A DNA stretch of 64,000 bases from Flavobacteriales bacterium UBA6057 (GTDB lineage: Bacteria; Bacteroidota; Bacteroidia; Flavobacteriales_G; Salibacteraceae). How positions within the stretch are numbered: position 1 is the stretch's first letter; the number at the start of each line of letters is the position of its first letter. The notes beneath the pieces were generated by a model. That model ran no database searches. It worked only from the letters and a program-made list of their open reading frames with translations, and had not been told where the DNA came from. A program made the position numbers and the translations under genes. Location: NCBI GenBank assembly GCA_002428995.1, contig DIYJ01000011.1, forward strand, positions 62,001-126,000. Reading direction: 5' to 3'. Shown piece by piece: positions 25,608 to 34,770 of this stretch.

Positions 25608-26374
25608 AGAAAAAGCCAAACATCGGCATCATAGGAATCGGGAACCTGGGCTGGAATCTGGCACTGCGCCTCTATGAGCGTAAGTTCAACGTGACCACCC
25701 TCTATGGTCAGCGAAACGAGCCAAATCAGAAGTTTGCGAAGCGCATTGAAGCCAAGCTCGTGAAGAAGCCCGAAGCCGTGGCTGAAAAGGCAGATGTGAT
25801 CTTCATCTGCGTTCCTGACGATCACATTCATAACGTAGCGAAAGACCTAAAAGGCGAGGAGTTGATGGTATGTCACTGTTCCGGCAGTACACCTCTGATT
25901 AAGGGAAACTTTAAGGGATCAGGAGTACTTTATCCTTTCCAGACCTTCACTAAGTTCTTCGCCATTGAATGGAATAACATCACCACGTTCGTGGAAGGTT
26001 CTGATAAGGACACTACAGATACATTGATGGGCATTGCGAGTAAGATTTCTGACGATGCCATTAAAGTGAAATTTGAGCAACGGAGAGCCATTCACATTGC
26101 TGGAGTGATCGGTGCTAACTTCACCAACCATCTGCTATACCGCACGCAAGAATTACTTTCCAGAAATGGAATTGAGTTTGATGTGCTCAAGCCGCTGATG
26201 GAAGAGACAGTGAAGAAAGCGTTTGAACACGGGCCAGCAGGAGCGCAGACCGGCCCGGCACGAAGAGAAGACCACGAGGTCATCAACAAACACCTCGAAC
26301 TACTTGAAGATGATCCCCAGCTTCGCGAGCTTTACCAAATCTTCTCGAAAGGGATTATAGATTCTTACAAGTAG
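25604..26374 (+). CDS. Rossmann-like / DUF2520 oxidoreductase-like protein
   Basis: 256 residues from the ATG overlapping the ccmF stop. The longer open frame from 25547 lies inside ccmF and is rejected. The N-terminal NAD(P)-binding fold has GIIGIGNLGWNLALRL and VIFICVPDDHIHNVAKDL. The C-terminal helical DUF2520 domain has RRAIHIAGVIGANFTNHLLY and AGAQTGPARREDHEVINKH. Members resemble F420-dependent NADP reductase/pyrroline-carboxylate reductase folds, but their substrates are unknown. In Bacteroidota this gene often sits next to the KdsC-type phosphatase gene, as here, which starts 1 bp after its stop. Confidence 0.85.
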   Translation: MKKKPNIGIIGIGNLGWNLALRLYERKFNVTTLYGQRNEPNQKFAKRIEAKLVKKPEAVAEKADVIFICVPDDHIHNVAKDLKGEELMVCHCSGSTPLIKGNFKGSGVLYPFQTFTKFFAIEWNNITTFVEGSDKDTTDTLMGIASKISDDAIKVKFEQRRAIHIAGVIGANFTNHLLYRTQELLSRNGIEFDVLKPLMEETVKKAFEHGPAGAQTGPARREDHEVINKHLELLEDDPQLRELYQIFSKGIIDSYK

Positions 26375-26375
26375 G

Positions 26376-26915
26376 ATGAACTACCTCGACAAATTCGGGC
26401 CAATCAAGGCTTTTGCCTTTGATGTTGATGGAGTGCTCACCAATGGTCAGGTCGTGTTGCTGCCCGATGGTCAGCAGATGCGCCAGATGCATTCCAAGGA
26501 CGGTTACGCACTGCAATTGGCCGTGAAGAAGGGATATCATGTAGCCATCATCACTGGAGGGAGTAGCGAAGCCGTGAAACAGCGCCTCAATGGCCTCGGA
26601 ATCACAGATGTTTATCTCAAGAGCAGCCACAAGGATGAGTCTATGGAGGACTTTCTCTTTAGCTATGGTTTGAAAGGGGAAGAGGTGATGTACATGGGCG
26701 ATGACATCCCAGACCTTGCAGCAATGCAAAAGGTAGGCCTGGCTGCCTGCCCTGCTGATGCCAGCTATGAGGTTCGGCAATACTGTCAATTCATTAGCAA
26801 GGTAGAAGGCGGAAACGGCTGTGTAAGAGACATCATCGAACAGGTGATGCGGCACCACGGCAAGTGGTTCGACTCGGAGCAAAACATGGATAGCATTTCT
26901 GACTTCACATGGTAG
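26376..26915 (+). CDS. KdsC-type HAD phosphatase (KDO 8-phosphate phosphatase family)
   Basis: 179 residues, the usual size of the cap-less C0 HAD phosphatases that assemble as tetramers. Motif I is AFDVDGVLTNG, with nucleophile Asp and acid Asp. Motif II is IITGGSS, and motif IV is MGDDIPDLAAM. The following ACPADASYEV and GGNGCVRDIIEQVM match KdsC, which removes phosphate from KDO-8-phosphate in lipopolysaccharide inner-core synthesis. The KDO substrate is inferred from the family; the related neuraminate phosphatases cannot be fully excluded. It is operonic: 1 bp after the DUF2520 gene and overlapping the prenyltransferase gene by 7 bp. Confidence 0.88.
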   Translation: MNYLDKFGPIKAFAFDVDGVLTNGQVVLLPDGQQMRQMHSKDGYALQLAVKKGYHVAIITGGSSEAVKQRLNGLGITDVYLKSSHKDESMEDFLFSYGLKGEEVMYMGDDIPDLAAMQKVGLAACPADASYEVRQYCQFISKVEGGNGCVRDIIEQVMRHHGKWFDSEQNMDSISDFTW

Positions 26916-27871
26916 TACTCACCTTTTTTCGACTGATCAGATTGCCGATACTGCTCTTGATAGCAGCCATACAGTATTTGATGAGGTGGTGCATTCTTGA
27001 ACCTATGTTTCGGCTGAATGGCTTTGAGTTCATTATCAGCGAATCTCAGTTTGCGCTGCTCGTTTTGTCCTCGGTGCTGGTTGCCGCAGGAGGGTATGCC
27101 ATCAATGACTATTTCGATGCCAAGATCGATCGGATCAACAAACCCAAGCGTGTATTGGTGAACCGCTTGATTAAGCGCAGGGTGGCCATGGCAACGCACG
27201 TAGTGCTATCATCCCTCGGAATGCTGATTGCAGCCTATGTCAGCTGGCGGCTTGGGGTTTGGCAGCTTTCCGTGATCTACTTCTTCGTCTCATTCTGCCT
27301 TTGGTTTTATTCGACCACATTCCAGCACCAGTTCCTCGTTGGAAATGTGATCATCGCGCTGATGGCCGCTTTTGTGCCATTGACGGTAGGACTTTACGAG
27401 ATTCCACTTCAGAATCAGGCCAATGTGGACCTCATAAGGCAATATGGGTTTTCAGTCTTCAATACACCCGCATTCTGGGTGATCGGTTATGCGGTGGTTT
27501 TATTCATACTGACGCTGGCCCGAGAAATCACAAAGGACGTGGTAGACATGAAGGGCGATCGTGTGTTCGGTGCCAAAACGATCCCCATTACCTTAGGTGT
27601 AACCAAATCCAAATGGATTCTATCGCTTGTGTATGCCATTCTTGGCTTAGTGGTTACCTGGTATTTCTTGAACTTTTTGGTCGATCATACGGGCATCACA
27701 CCCTTGTTCTTGCTCATTGTTGGAGCCATCGTTTTCCAGTTCATTCTGATTTTCAGAGCCAAGACCAAAAAGCAGTTTAAGATCTCGGCAAACTTCAACA
27801 ACCTGATTACGGTGTTGGTGTTGCTCAGTGCATTGCTGGTCAGATTTTCCATCGAGAACCATTTTCAATAG
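26909..27871 (+). CDS. UbiA-family prenyltransferase (geranylgeranylglycerol-phosphate synthase-like)
   Basis: 320 residues with eight or nine membrane helices. The first Asp-rich motif is NDYFDAKIDRINKPKR and the second is DVVDMKGDRVFGAKTIP. These bind the Mg-prenyl-diphosphate. The sequence resembles the Bacteroidota proteins labelled geranylgeranylglycerol-phosphate geranylgeranyltransferase. A role in quinone or other prenyl-lipid synthesis is equally possible. It is embedded between the KdsC-type phosphatase and maf genes. Confidence 0.82.
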   Translation: MVVLTFFRLIRLPILLLIAAIQYLMRWCILEPMFRLNGFEFIISESQFALLVLSSVLVAAGGYAINDYFDAKIDRINKPKRVLVNRLIKRRVAMATHVVLSSLGMLIAAYVSWRLGVWQLSVIYFFVSFCLWFYSTTFQHQFLVGNVIIALMAAFVPLTVGLYEIPLQNQANVDLIRQYGFSVFNTPAFWVIGYAVVLFILTLAREITKDVVDMKGDRVFGAKTIPITLGVTKSKWILSLVYAILGLVVTWYFLNFLVDHTGITPLFLLIVGAIVFQFILIFRAKTKKQFKISANFNNLITVLVLLSALLVRFSIENHFQ

Positions 27872-27903
27872 GTTAAACTACCGCTTACTTCATTGAGCTT
27901 CCA

Positions 27904-28503
27904 ATGAGCGAAACCATCCAACTGATCAACGACTGGGACTTTGTCCTCGCTTCAAAGTCTCCCAGAAGGCATGCATTGTTAAAAGGCTTGGGGCTGGATT
28001 TTGAAATCCGCACCAAGGATGTTAATGAAGACTTCCCATCCGAACTCGAGGCCAACGAGATACCGGAATACCTCTGCGCAAAAAAGGCGCATGCGTTTCG
28101 TTCAGAACTCAAGGATCGAGAGCTGCTGATCACAGCGGATACAGTGGTTTGGATTAATGATCATGTACTCAACAAGCCGGAAGGTCGAGCGGAGGCAAAG
28201 GAAATGCTGAAAGAGATCAGCGGTGCAACGCACGAAGTCTTTACGGCCGTATGCCTCACCTCTACTGAAGTACAGCATGTTTTCAGTGAAGGAACCAAAG
28301 TGCACTTCAATGCATTGACAGATGCAGAGATTGAATACTACCTCGATCGCCATGCACCCTTTGATAAGGCTGGAGCCTACGGCATACAGGAGTTTATCGG
28401 ATACATCGGTATTCATCGCGTGGAAGGAGATTTCTACAACGTAGTTGGGTTTCCCGTTCAGCGATTCTGGAAAGAGCTGAAAGAAGTCTTTGAAGCCCGG
28501 TAG
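27904..28503 (+). CDS. Maf-family nucleotide pyrophosphatase
   Basis: 199 residues. The family start is FVLASKSPRRHALLKGLGLDF, followed by EYLCAKKAHAF, ITADTVVWIN and a C-terminal DKAGAYGIQEFIG. The combination of S-P-R-R, the invariant Asp of ADT and DKAGAYGIQ marks the YhdE-like dTTP/UTP pyrophosphatase group. These clear non-canonical or excess nucleotides and are linked to septum inhibition when overexpressed. It is the last member of the ccm-KdsC-UbiA run, 32 bp after the UbiA gene. Confidence 0.92.
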   Translation: MSETIQLINDWDFVLASKSPRRHALLKGLGLDFEIRTKDVNEDFPSELEANEIPEYLCAKKAHAFRSELKDRELLITADTVVWINDHVLNKPEGRAEAKEMLKEISGATHEVFTAVCLTSTEVQHVFSEGTKVHFNALTDAEIEYYLDRHAPFDKAGAYGIQEFIGYIGIHRVEGDFYNVVGFPVQRFWKELKEVFEAR

Positions 28504-28556
28504 CGGTTCCTGTTAATCGGCTGTTAAGCCTATTCAGTTCGCGGTGACTACGGCCT

Positions 28557-28564
28557 TAGTTTTG
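28557..28564 (+). promoter_or_regulatory. Possible -7 box of histidine kinase gene
   Basis: TAGTTTTG fits TAnnTTTG, 7 bp before the ATG, which would give a nearly leaderless transcript. No good TTG was found at the proper distance, so this is weak. Confidence 0.22.
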
Positions 28565-28571
28565 GCCACTC

Positions 28572-29861
28572 ATGAAGCGTAGCAACATCCGCATCATTAT
28601 CATTCTGGCTACCATTCTGTTTGTCGGTCTGGTGCTGACCCAAATCGTTTGGGTGCAAAAGGCCTATCAAATTGCGCAGGAAGGCCTCGAACATGAGATT
28701 GAGCTTGCATTGATCGATGTGGTGCAGGACATTCAGCGTCACAGCGGTGATTCAGCTTTCTTGGTAGATCCCGTGAAGCAGGTAGAACCAAATTTCTTTC
28801 GGGTTCAGATCAATGAAGAGTTGCAGCCCTATTACCTCGAGTCGTTGCTCAAAACCGAGTTTTTGAATCGGGAGCTCAACTTTGACTTTCAATACAGCAT
28901 ATACAATTGCTTCAATGATTCCATTGTATACGCGAAGATGATCTCGAATGAGGAGGACGACATGCCTTCAGATGAGACTGAAGTTCCAGCGATCAGCTGG
29001 AAGGATGACAACCACTACTTCTCGGTGTTTTTTCCATCGCTGAACCGAGCCATCGTGAGCGGTATGTCGTTCTGGATCATTTCTTCCGTTGTATTGCTCT
29101 TGGTCATGGTATTCTTTGCTTATGTGATCAGTGTGATTCTACGGCAAAAACGACTGTCTGAGATCAAGAATGATTTCATCAACAACATGACGCATGAGTT
29201 GAAAACCCCGATTTCAACCATTGCACTCTCAAGCGATGTGTTGTTGGGCGAAGGAGTAGAGCAAAACCCAGAGCGCCTGAAGAACTATGCGCGGATCATC
29301 AAAAATGAAAACCAGCGACTGCAAAGTCAGGTAGAGCGTGTGCTTCAGGTAGCCCGTTTGGATAAGGAGGATCTACAACTCAAGCGCGAATTGATCAACA
29401 TTCATGAGCTTATCGAGCTAGCCGTGCCCACCATTCAGATGAACTTTGAAGAAAAGAAGGTGAAAATCTGGACGAGTCTGGAAGCCGATCGCTTTGAAAT
29501 TGACGCGGATGAAATGCACATTACCAACATCATCTACAACCTGTTGGACAATGCTGCTAAATACTCTGGTGAGCAACCCGAGATTGTTGTGGCTACCACC
29601 AATAACAACAAAGGCATCTTCATCTCAGTGAGTGATAACGGTCCTGGTATCAAGAAGGAACATCAGCGCTACGTGTTCGAAAAATTTTATCGCATCCCCA
29701 CCGGAGACGTCCACGATGTCAAAGGCTTTGGACTGGGACTGCACTATGTTAAAACCATCACCGAAGCCCACCACGGCAAGGTTACCATCAAAAACAAATC
29801 TGAGTCGGGATGCACTTTTGAGGTGTTTTTACCGTTCGGAACGGAATTTGTTAAACGCTAG
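28572..29861 (+). CDS. Membrane sensor histidine kinase
   Basis: 429 residues. Two membrane helices (about 7-28 and 163-190) enclose a periplasmic sensor domain of about 135 residues with no recognised fold. The HisKA domain has NNMTHELKTP with phosphoacceptor His208. The HATPase domain has NIIYNLLDNAAKYS (N box), VSDNGPGI (G1) and GFGLGLHYVKTI (G2). It pairs with the OmpR-type regulator that starts 3 bp downstream. The signal is unknown. This is the common Bacteroidota HK/OmpR arrangement, placed after maf. Confidence 0.93.
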   Translation: MKRSNIRIIIILATILFVGLVLTQIVWVQKAYQIAQEGLEHEIELALIDVVQDIQRHSGDSAFLVDPVKQVEPNFFRVQINEELQPYYLESLLKTEFLNRELNFDFQYSIYNCFNDSIVYAKMISNEEDDMPSDETEVPAISWKDDNHYFSVFFPSLNRAIVSGMSFWIISSVVLLLVMVFFAYVISVILRQKRLSEIKNDFINNMTHELKTPISTIALSSDVLLGEGVEQNPERLKNYARIIKNENQRLQSQVERVLQVARLDKEDLQLKRELINIHELIELAVPTIQMNFEEKKVKIWTSLEADRFEIDADEMHITNIIYNLLDNAAKYSGEQPEIVVATTNNNKGIFISVSDNGPGIKKEHQRYVFEKFYRIPTGDVHDVKGFGLGLHYVKTITEAHHGKVTIKNKSESGCTFEVFLPFGTEFVKR

Positions 29862-29864
29862 TCT

Positions 29865-30569
29865 ATGAGCAAAAAAGACAGACTGAAGGTTCTTCTGGTA
29901 GAAGATGACCTCAACCTCGGATTTGTCGTCCAGGATCACCTCAAAAACCTTGGCTACACCGTTGATCTTGAAAAAGACGGCTACAGCGGATTTCAAAAAT
30001 TCTACAACAGCGGCTACGATCTCTGCATACTAGACATCATGCTTCCAAAGAAGGATGGCTTTGCCCTGGCCGAAGACATTCGCAAGATTGACGAGCAGGT
30101 GCCTATTCTCTTTCTCACCGCAAAGAGCATGACCGATGACAAGATCAAGGGGTTTAAGCTCGGTGCCGATGATTACCTGACAAAACCGTTCAGTTTTGAT
30201 GAATTGGACCTGCGCATCAAGGCCATTCTGAAGCGTGCCAAACCAGATGATAACAAACCTGCCAAGCGCGATGAGTTTGAGTTAGGCCAGTTCACGTTTG
30301 ATTATCCGAACCTCAGTCTGAATCATCCGGATGGTGACAAGAGCCTGACCAAAAAAGAAGCGGAGTTGCTTCGAATGCTCTGTTTGCACCGCGATCAGGT
30401 ATTGACCCGCGAGATGGCTTTAACCGTGGTGTGGGGAAGTGACGATTACTTCCTGGGACGCTCCATGGATGTGTTCATCACTAAGCTGCGTAAGTACCTT
30501 TCCAAAGACGAGCGGGTCAAGATCATGAACGTTCACGGGGTAGGGTTTAAGCTGATTGTAGACGCGTAA
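29865..30569 (+). CDS. OmpR-family response regulator
   Basis: 234 residues. The receiver domain (about 7-122) has the acidic pair EDD, phosphorylation Asp57 in CILDIMLPKKDG, Thr in FLTAKS and Lys in LTKPFSFDEL. The winged-helix DNA-binding domain (about 138-232) has LTKKEAELLRML and RSMDVFITKLRKYL. It is the cognate partner of the kinase gene 3 bp upstream. The target genes are unknown. Confidence 0.94.
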   Translation: MSKKDRLKVLLVEDDLNLGFVVQDHLKNLGYTVDLEKDGYSGFQKFYNSGYDLCILDIMLPKKDGFALAEDIRKIDEQVPILFLTAKSMTDDKIKGFKLGADDYLTKPFSFDELDLRIKAILKRAKPDDNKPAKRDEFELGQFTFDYPNLSLNHPDGDKSLTKKEAELLRMLCLHRDQVLTREMALTVVWGSDDYFLGRSMDVFITKLRKYLSKDERVKIMNVHGVGFKLIVDA

Positions 30570-30578
30570 CTTCGCGCC

Positions 30579-30848
30579 ATGAGTAGCACTTTTGACGGGC
30601 TTGCTGCCAAGCTGGATCAAGATCCGGATTGGCCAAAAATCTACATGTTCAAATTCATCATTCCCAATGATAACCAGAAGCTTGCCAAGACAGAGGCTCT
30701 GTTTGGGGAGGGCGCGCAGGTAAGCATCAATGAAAGTCGCACGGGTAAGTACCTCAGCATTACCGCGAAGGAAATGATGATGAATCCCAAAGAGGTTATT
30801 GCTAAGTACGAGGACGCCACCAAGATCGAGGGATTGATCTCCCTTTAG
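30579..30848 (+). CDS. DUF493 / YbeD-like small protein
   Basis: 89 residues, cytoplasmic, of ferredoxin-like alpha-beta composition. It contains WPKIYMFKFIIPND and GKYLSITAKEMMMNPKEVIAKYED, as in DUF493 proteins, whose regulatory role is poorly defined. It lies 9 bp after the response regulator and is probably co-transcribed, although unrelated in function. Confidence 0.85.
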   Translation: MSSTFDGLAAKLDQDPDWPKIYMFKFIIPNDNQKLAKTEALFGEGAQVSINESRTGKYLSITAKEMMMNPKEVIAKYEDATKIEGLISL

Positions 30849-30940
30849 GCTGATCAGATCATTAGGTAATCAGATGATCAGATAATGGGAGGGTACTTGC
30901 CTAATCATTGAATGATCTAATCAACTCATCATCTCATCCA
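30849..30940. repeat. Degenerate ATCAGATGATTA-type repeat cluster, locus 1
   Basis: Overlapping imperfect copies of words such as ATCAGATCATTA, AATCAGATGATCAGATAAT and GAATGATCTAATCA fill the gap between two convergent genes. Similar clusters occur at 41563-41612, 59767-59824 and 60900-60940, all at convergent junctions. Confidence 0.75.
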
Positions 30941-32938
30941 TCAAGCTACGACAGCTTCTTCGTTGAGCATGGCTTGCTTGATGTCACTTCTTTCCTTTTC
31001 CAGGCCTTTAAAAACGACTCGGAAGAAGCTTCCCTGCTCTTCGGTCAATCGGGTGATCTCACCGTCTAACTGAGAGGTGAGCGTGAGTATCAGTTCCATG
31101 CCAAGGGTGTGAGCGCTCTGGAAAGAGAAATCCTTGGGAAGCCCAACACCATTATCGCCCACTACAAGATCAAACATGCCGTCAGGCAGAACATCGAGTT
31201 TGACAGTGATCAGACCGTCTTTCTTGTTGTGAAATGCGTGCTTGAGTGAGTTGGATATCATTTCGTTGAGCATGAGACCCAGCGGCACCAAGGTGTCCAA
31301 GCTCAAATGATCAATGCTCACGTTCACATCCAGTTCAATGTGCTGGTTTAATCGGTAACTGCGCAAAAGATTCTGAGCCAGTTCGGAAACATATTCCTTG
31401 ATGTTCAGATTGCTCAGGTCAGAAGATTCGTACATTTTCTCGTGGATGAGCGCCATCGAGATGATTCTGTTCTGGCATTCGTCAAACAGATCGAGTGCCT
31501 CCTGGTCTTCCGTGTAAGCACATTGCAATCGGATGAGGCTATTGATGACCTGCAGGTTGTTCTTCACCCGGTGATGGATCTCCTTGAGCAGTACTTCTTT
31601 CTCATCTTTTTGGCGCTTGATGCTCACGTTCTGTTGTTGGAGCAGCTCCAATGCCTTGCGCTTTTCACGGTTGATGCGCGCGTAGATTACCACTGAGATC
31701 AGGGCGAGCACCAATCCAATGGTAAATGATATGATCAGGATTCTGTTCCGTGCGAGTTGCAGTTCCTGGATCCTGTTTTCACCTTTCAGGATTTCGATCT
31801 CTTTCGACTTGGTTTCATTCTCAAACTTGGCTTCGAGGTTTGTCGCCAATTCGTTTGTTTGCTCATTGTAGAGCGTGTCTTTCATCTCCGCGTAGCGCGT
31901 CTTAAAAACCAACGCTTTCTCGTAGTTCCGTTCCTTGGAATACATGGTGCTCATCTTGTTGAAGGCATCGCGCAATTCCTTTTTGGCGCCAATTTCTGTG
32001 GATATGTCTACCACTTCTTCCATGTACTCGAGGGCCTGTTCCATATCGCCTGTGAGCGAGTGAACGGTCGCGATGCCCTGTAGCGAGCTGAGCATGCCCT
32101 TTTTGTCTCCCAGTTCTTCCTGGATCATAAGGGCTTTTTCCTGGTATTCAAGCGCCATGGCAAAAGACTCCTCCGCGGCATAAACGTCTCCGATGTTTGT
32201 GAAGGAACCCGCTAACCCGCGCTGATTTCCCGCTTCCTCGCGGATGTCTTTGGCCTTGAAGTGATAATCCAGGGATTCATCATATTTCCCCTCTTCGTAG
32301 AAAATGATTCCCAGGTTATTCATGATCCCGGCAATCAGGTTCTGATCGGGATACTGGCGAAGGATGTTCAGCGCTTTGTTGTAGTAATCTTTGGCCTGAT
32401 CATAGTTTCCTTGCAGGTAATAAACACTACCAATGTTGTTGTAGGATTTACCAACACCTTCCTGGTCGTTGAGCTCCTCTCTCAACCTCAGTGAACTCAG
32501 GTATTCCTGGATTGCCTTGGCATAGTCTCCCTGTTGGGTGTAGACCAATCCCTTGTTGTTGTGGGAGCCTGCCATTCCCTGCCGATCTCCGATTTCAGAC
32601 ATAAGCTCCAGGGAACGGTCGTGGTAGCTCAGCGCCACGTTGTAGATCGCCTTGAAATAGTTGATCATTCCAAGGTTGTTGTAGGACATCGCAATACCGC
32701 GCTTGAAGCCCAGCTTCTGTGAGAGAAAGAGTGCCCGGTTGGAATATTTCTCCGCTCGTTCAATGTCGCTGTTAAAGAACTCCCGCGATAGGTCATAGAG
32801 CAGGAGCACTTTATTCGTGTCTTGCTTGGATGTTCTCAACACCTGAAACAAGCTGTCAATCTTGGGTTGATCCTGAGCCGCTAAAAAAGAAGTGGTAAAA
32901 ACGAAGAGCGCTGCTAACAGTCCGATTCTCAATTTCAT
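30941..32938 (-). CDS. TPR-containing sensor histidine kinase (HisKA_2 type), orphan
   Basis: 665 residues from the ATG at 32938, chosen because it opens the signal peptide MKLRIGLLAALFVFTTSFLA; 13 upstream residues are dropped. About seven or eight TPRs follow (about 25-365, for example GIAMSYNNLGMINYFKAIYN and SFTNIGDVYAAEESFAMALE). Then come one membrane helix (about 400-425, ILIISFTIGLVLALISVVIY), a coiled coil and a HisKA_2 motif, EIHHRVKNNLQ (His455/456). The HATPase domain has MLNEMISNSLKHAF and GDNGVGLP. The TPRs should be periplasmic. No response regulator gene is adjacent. Confidence 0.92.
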   Translation of the reverse strand: MKLRIGLLAALFVFTTSFLAAQDQPKIDSLFQVLRTSKQDTNKVLLLYDLSREFFNSDIERAEKYSNRALFLSQKLGFKRGIAMSYNNLGMINYFKAIYNVALSYHDRSLELMSEIGDRQGMAGSHNNKGLVYTQQGDYAKAIQEYLSSLRLREELNDQEGVGKSYNNIGSVYYLQGNYDQAKDYYNKALNILRQYPDQNLIAGIMNNLGIIFYEEGKYDESLDYHFKAKDIREEAGNQRGLAGSFTNIGDVYAAEESFAMALEYQEKALMIQEELGDKKGMLSSLQGIATVHSLTGDMEQALEYMEEVVDISTEIGAKKELRDAFNKMSTMYSKERNYEKALVFKTRYAEMKDTLYNEQTNELATNLEAKFENETKSKEIEILKGENRIQELQLARNRILIISFTIGLVLALISVVIYARINREKRKALELLQQQNVSIKRQKDEKEVLLKEIHHRVKNNLQVINSLIRLQCAYTEDQEALDLFDECQNRIISMALIHEKMYESSDLSNLNIKEYVSELAQNLLRSYRLNQHIELDVNVSIDHLSLDTLVPLGLMLNEMISNSLKHAFHNKKDGLITVKLDVLPDGMFDLVVGDNGVGLPKDFSFQSAHTLGMELILTLTSQLDGEITRLTEEQGSFFRVVFKGLEKERSDIKQAMLNEEAVVA

Positions 32939-33099
32939 AAAAAAGGAGTACGTCACAATTTTCAACAAGGTAATCAATTATGCCCGTCTCTATCCGCTTT
33001 GAAATTCTTCCAAGGTGTCACAGTTTCAGCTTCTTTTGCAATTGTTAGGCGCGGAAGCATAAGAACACGTCTAGTCTTTATCTGCAAATTCAAATGATC

Positions 33100-34770
33100 A
33101 TGAAACGCTCCATCTTATTCATCCTTGGAATTGTACTCTGCTCCACGTTGGCCATGAGTCAAACAGCACGAGTTCAGGTCATTCACAATTCAGCAGATGA
33201 AGCCGCAGAATACGTGGACATTTGGCTGAACAACACGCTGTTGCTCGACAACTTTAAGTTTCGAACTGCTTCAGCTTTTGTGGACGCACCCGCTGGCATG
33301 CCTGTCGAGATCAGAATTAAAGATACAGCCAGCGTGGATACTGCAAATCCTATCACGCGTTTCGATACGATGTTTGCGGATCAGGGCAGCTATATCCTGG
33401 TCGCTGGAGGTATTTTGAGCTCGGCCGGTTATTCACCCGCTCCTCCGTTTACCCTCGAAATCTTTGATGCAGCTCGGGAACAAGCAGCGCAGATTGGAAC
33501 CATAGACGTTTTGGTACACCATGGAGTCACAGATGCTCCGGCAGTAGATGTGATCGAATCCAAAGAACTAAACGCTACAGCAGTTGATAATCTTGAATAT
33601 TCTCAATTCCAGGGCTACTTGACATTGCCCATGGATGATTACCGCTTGCGATTGACAGATTCGATGCAAACAGCCGTAATCAGCGAGTTTGAAGCTCCAC
33701 TTGCCTCCCTGGGACTCGAAGATCAAGCCATTACAGTAGTAGCGAGCGGTTTTGTGGACCCTGAGGCCAACAGCATGGGAGCACCTTTTGGCCTGTTTGC
33801 TGTCTTGAGCTCAGGAGGCTCCTTTCTCCCTCTTCAACCAAGTGTTGCACAGGTGCAGGTGATTCATAATGCCGCAGATCCGTTTGTAGACACCGTAGAT
33901 GTCTACATCAACGGGAACCTGGTTCGGGATGATATGGGATTCCGCAGTTCGACAGCCTTCCAGGAAGTTCCTTCCGCGGTGGAACTTAAAGTGGACATTG
34001 TAGATCGCAACGATCCAGATCCAGGTAGTCCGCTCTTCTCTTCTACCATTGTGGCTGAGGCTGGTCGTTCTTACGCTGCTGTGGCAAACGGAGTCCTTGG
34101 TACCGGTTTCGATCCTTTTGAGCCATTTGAACTTTTTGTGACTGAAGTCAGAGCTGAAGCCTCCATCGGTACCAACGCTGATGTGATGGTCTTTCACGGG
34201 GCCTCGGATGCACCTACGGTTGATATCATGGAGAGTGAGATTCTGAATGTTACTGCCGTAGACAACATCAGCTATGGCGAATTCAGTGATTATGTGGAAC
34301 TCCCAGTTGCCAATTACGCCCTTGAGGTTTTGGATGCTAGCGGTGAGATCGTTGCAGGTTACGATGCACCATTTGCTGACTTTGATTTGGAAGGTGCCGC
34401 AGTGATGGTGCTTGCCAGTGGTTTTCTGGATCCTGAGGTGAATAGCGATGGCCCTTCTTTTGGTCTGTGGGTTTCCTTCAGTGGAGGTGGTAATATGCTC
34501 GAGCTTCCGACTAGAACCGGAGTTGAGGATCAGGCTGCCGGTTCGCAGGTGTCGATTTACCCAAATCCTGCCTTGGACTTCATCCAAGTGAATGGTGCAC
34601 AGCACATCGAGTATCTTGAGTTGCAGGATGCTGCCGGTCGTGTATTTCGATCCAGTTTCCCGGCTGGAAAGTCTGAGCGTCTGGAGGTTTCTGATTTGCC
34701 TGCAGGAGTGTATGTTCTGAAGGTTCAACAATCCGGGCAAACACACATTCAGAAGATTGTCATCAGATAG
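33100..34770 (+). CDS. DUF4397-repeat T9SS-secreted protein
   Basis: 556 residues from the second of two close ATGs (33094 and 33100). The signal peptide is MKRSILFILGIVLCSTLAMS. The body has four units in A-B-A-B order. The A units are ARVQVIHNSADEAAEYVDIW and AQVQVIHNAADPFVDTVDVY. The B units are IDVLVHHGVTDAPAVDVIES and ADVMVFHGASDAPTVDIMES, each followed by TAVDNxxY. These are DUF4397 beta-sandwich domains of unknown function. The C-terminus (about 480-556) is a type A sorting domain (VSIYPNPALDFIQVNG ... AGVYVLKVQQSGQ ... KIVIR). It is probably a surface adhesin or scaffold. A beta-propeller histidine kinase gene follows 204 bp downstream. Confidence 0.9.
   Translation: MKRSILFILGIVLCSTLAMSQTARVQVIHNSADEAAEYVDIWLNNTLLLDNFKFRTASAFVDAPAGMPVEIRIKDTASVDTANPITRFDTMFADQGSYILVAGGILSSAGYSPAPPFTLEIFDAAREQAAQIGTIDVLVHHGVTDAPAVDVIESKELNATAVDNLEYSQFQGYLTLPMDDYRLRLTDSMQTAVISEFEAPLASLGLEDQAITVVASGFVDPEANSMGAPFGLFAVLSSGGSFLPLQPSVAQVQVIHNAADPFVDTVDVYINGNLVRDDMGFRSSTAFQEVPSAVELKVDIVDRNDPDPGSPLFSSTIVAEAGRSYAAVANGVLGTGFDPFEPFELFVTEVRAEASIGTNADVMVFHGASDAPTVDIMESEILNVTAVDNISYGEFSDYVELPVANYALEVLDASGEIVAGYDAPFADFDLEGAAVMVLASGFLDPEVNSDGPSFGLWVSFSGGGNMLELPTRTGVEDQAAGSQVSIYPNPALDFIQVNGAQHIEYLELQDAAGRVFRSSFPAGKSERLEVSDLPAGVYVLKVQQSGQTHIQKIVIR

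Noticed and set aside
30849..30940. CRISPR array or regular tandem repeat in the ATCAGATGATTA-type cluster
   Set aside because: Units are short, degenerate and irregularly spaced, with no unique spacers and no cas genes in the window.
33811..34746. 311-residue open frame on the minus strand inside the DUF4397 gene
   Set aside because: It is fully antisense to a gene with signal peptide, repeats and sorting tail; its translation is low-complexity without any domain, as expected from a shadow frame.
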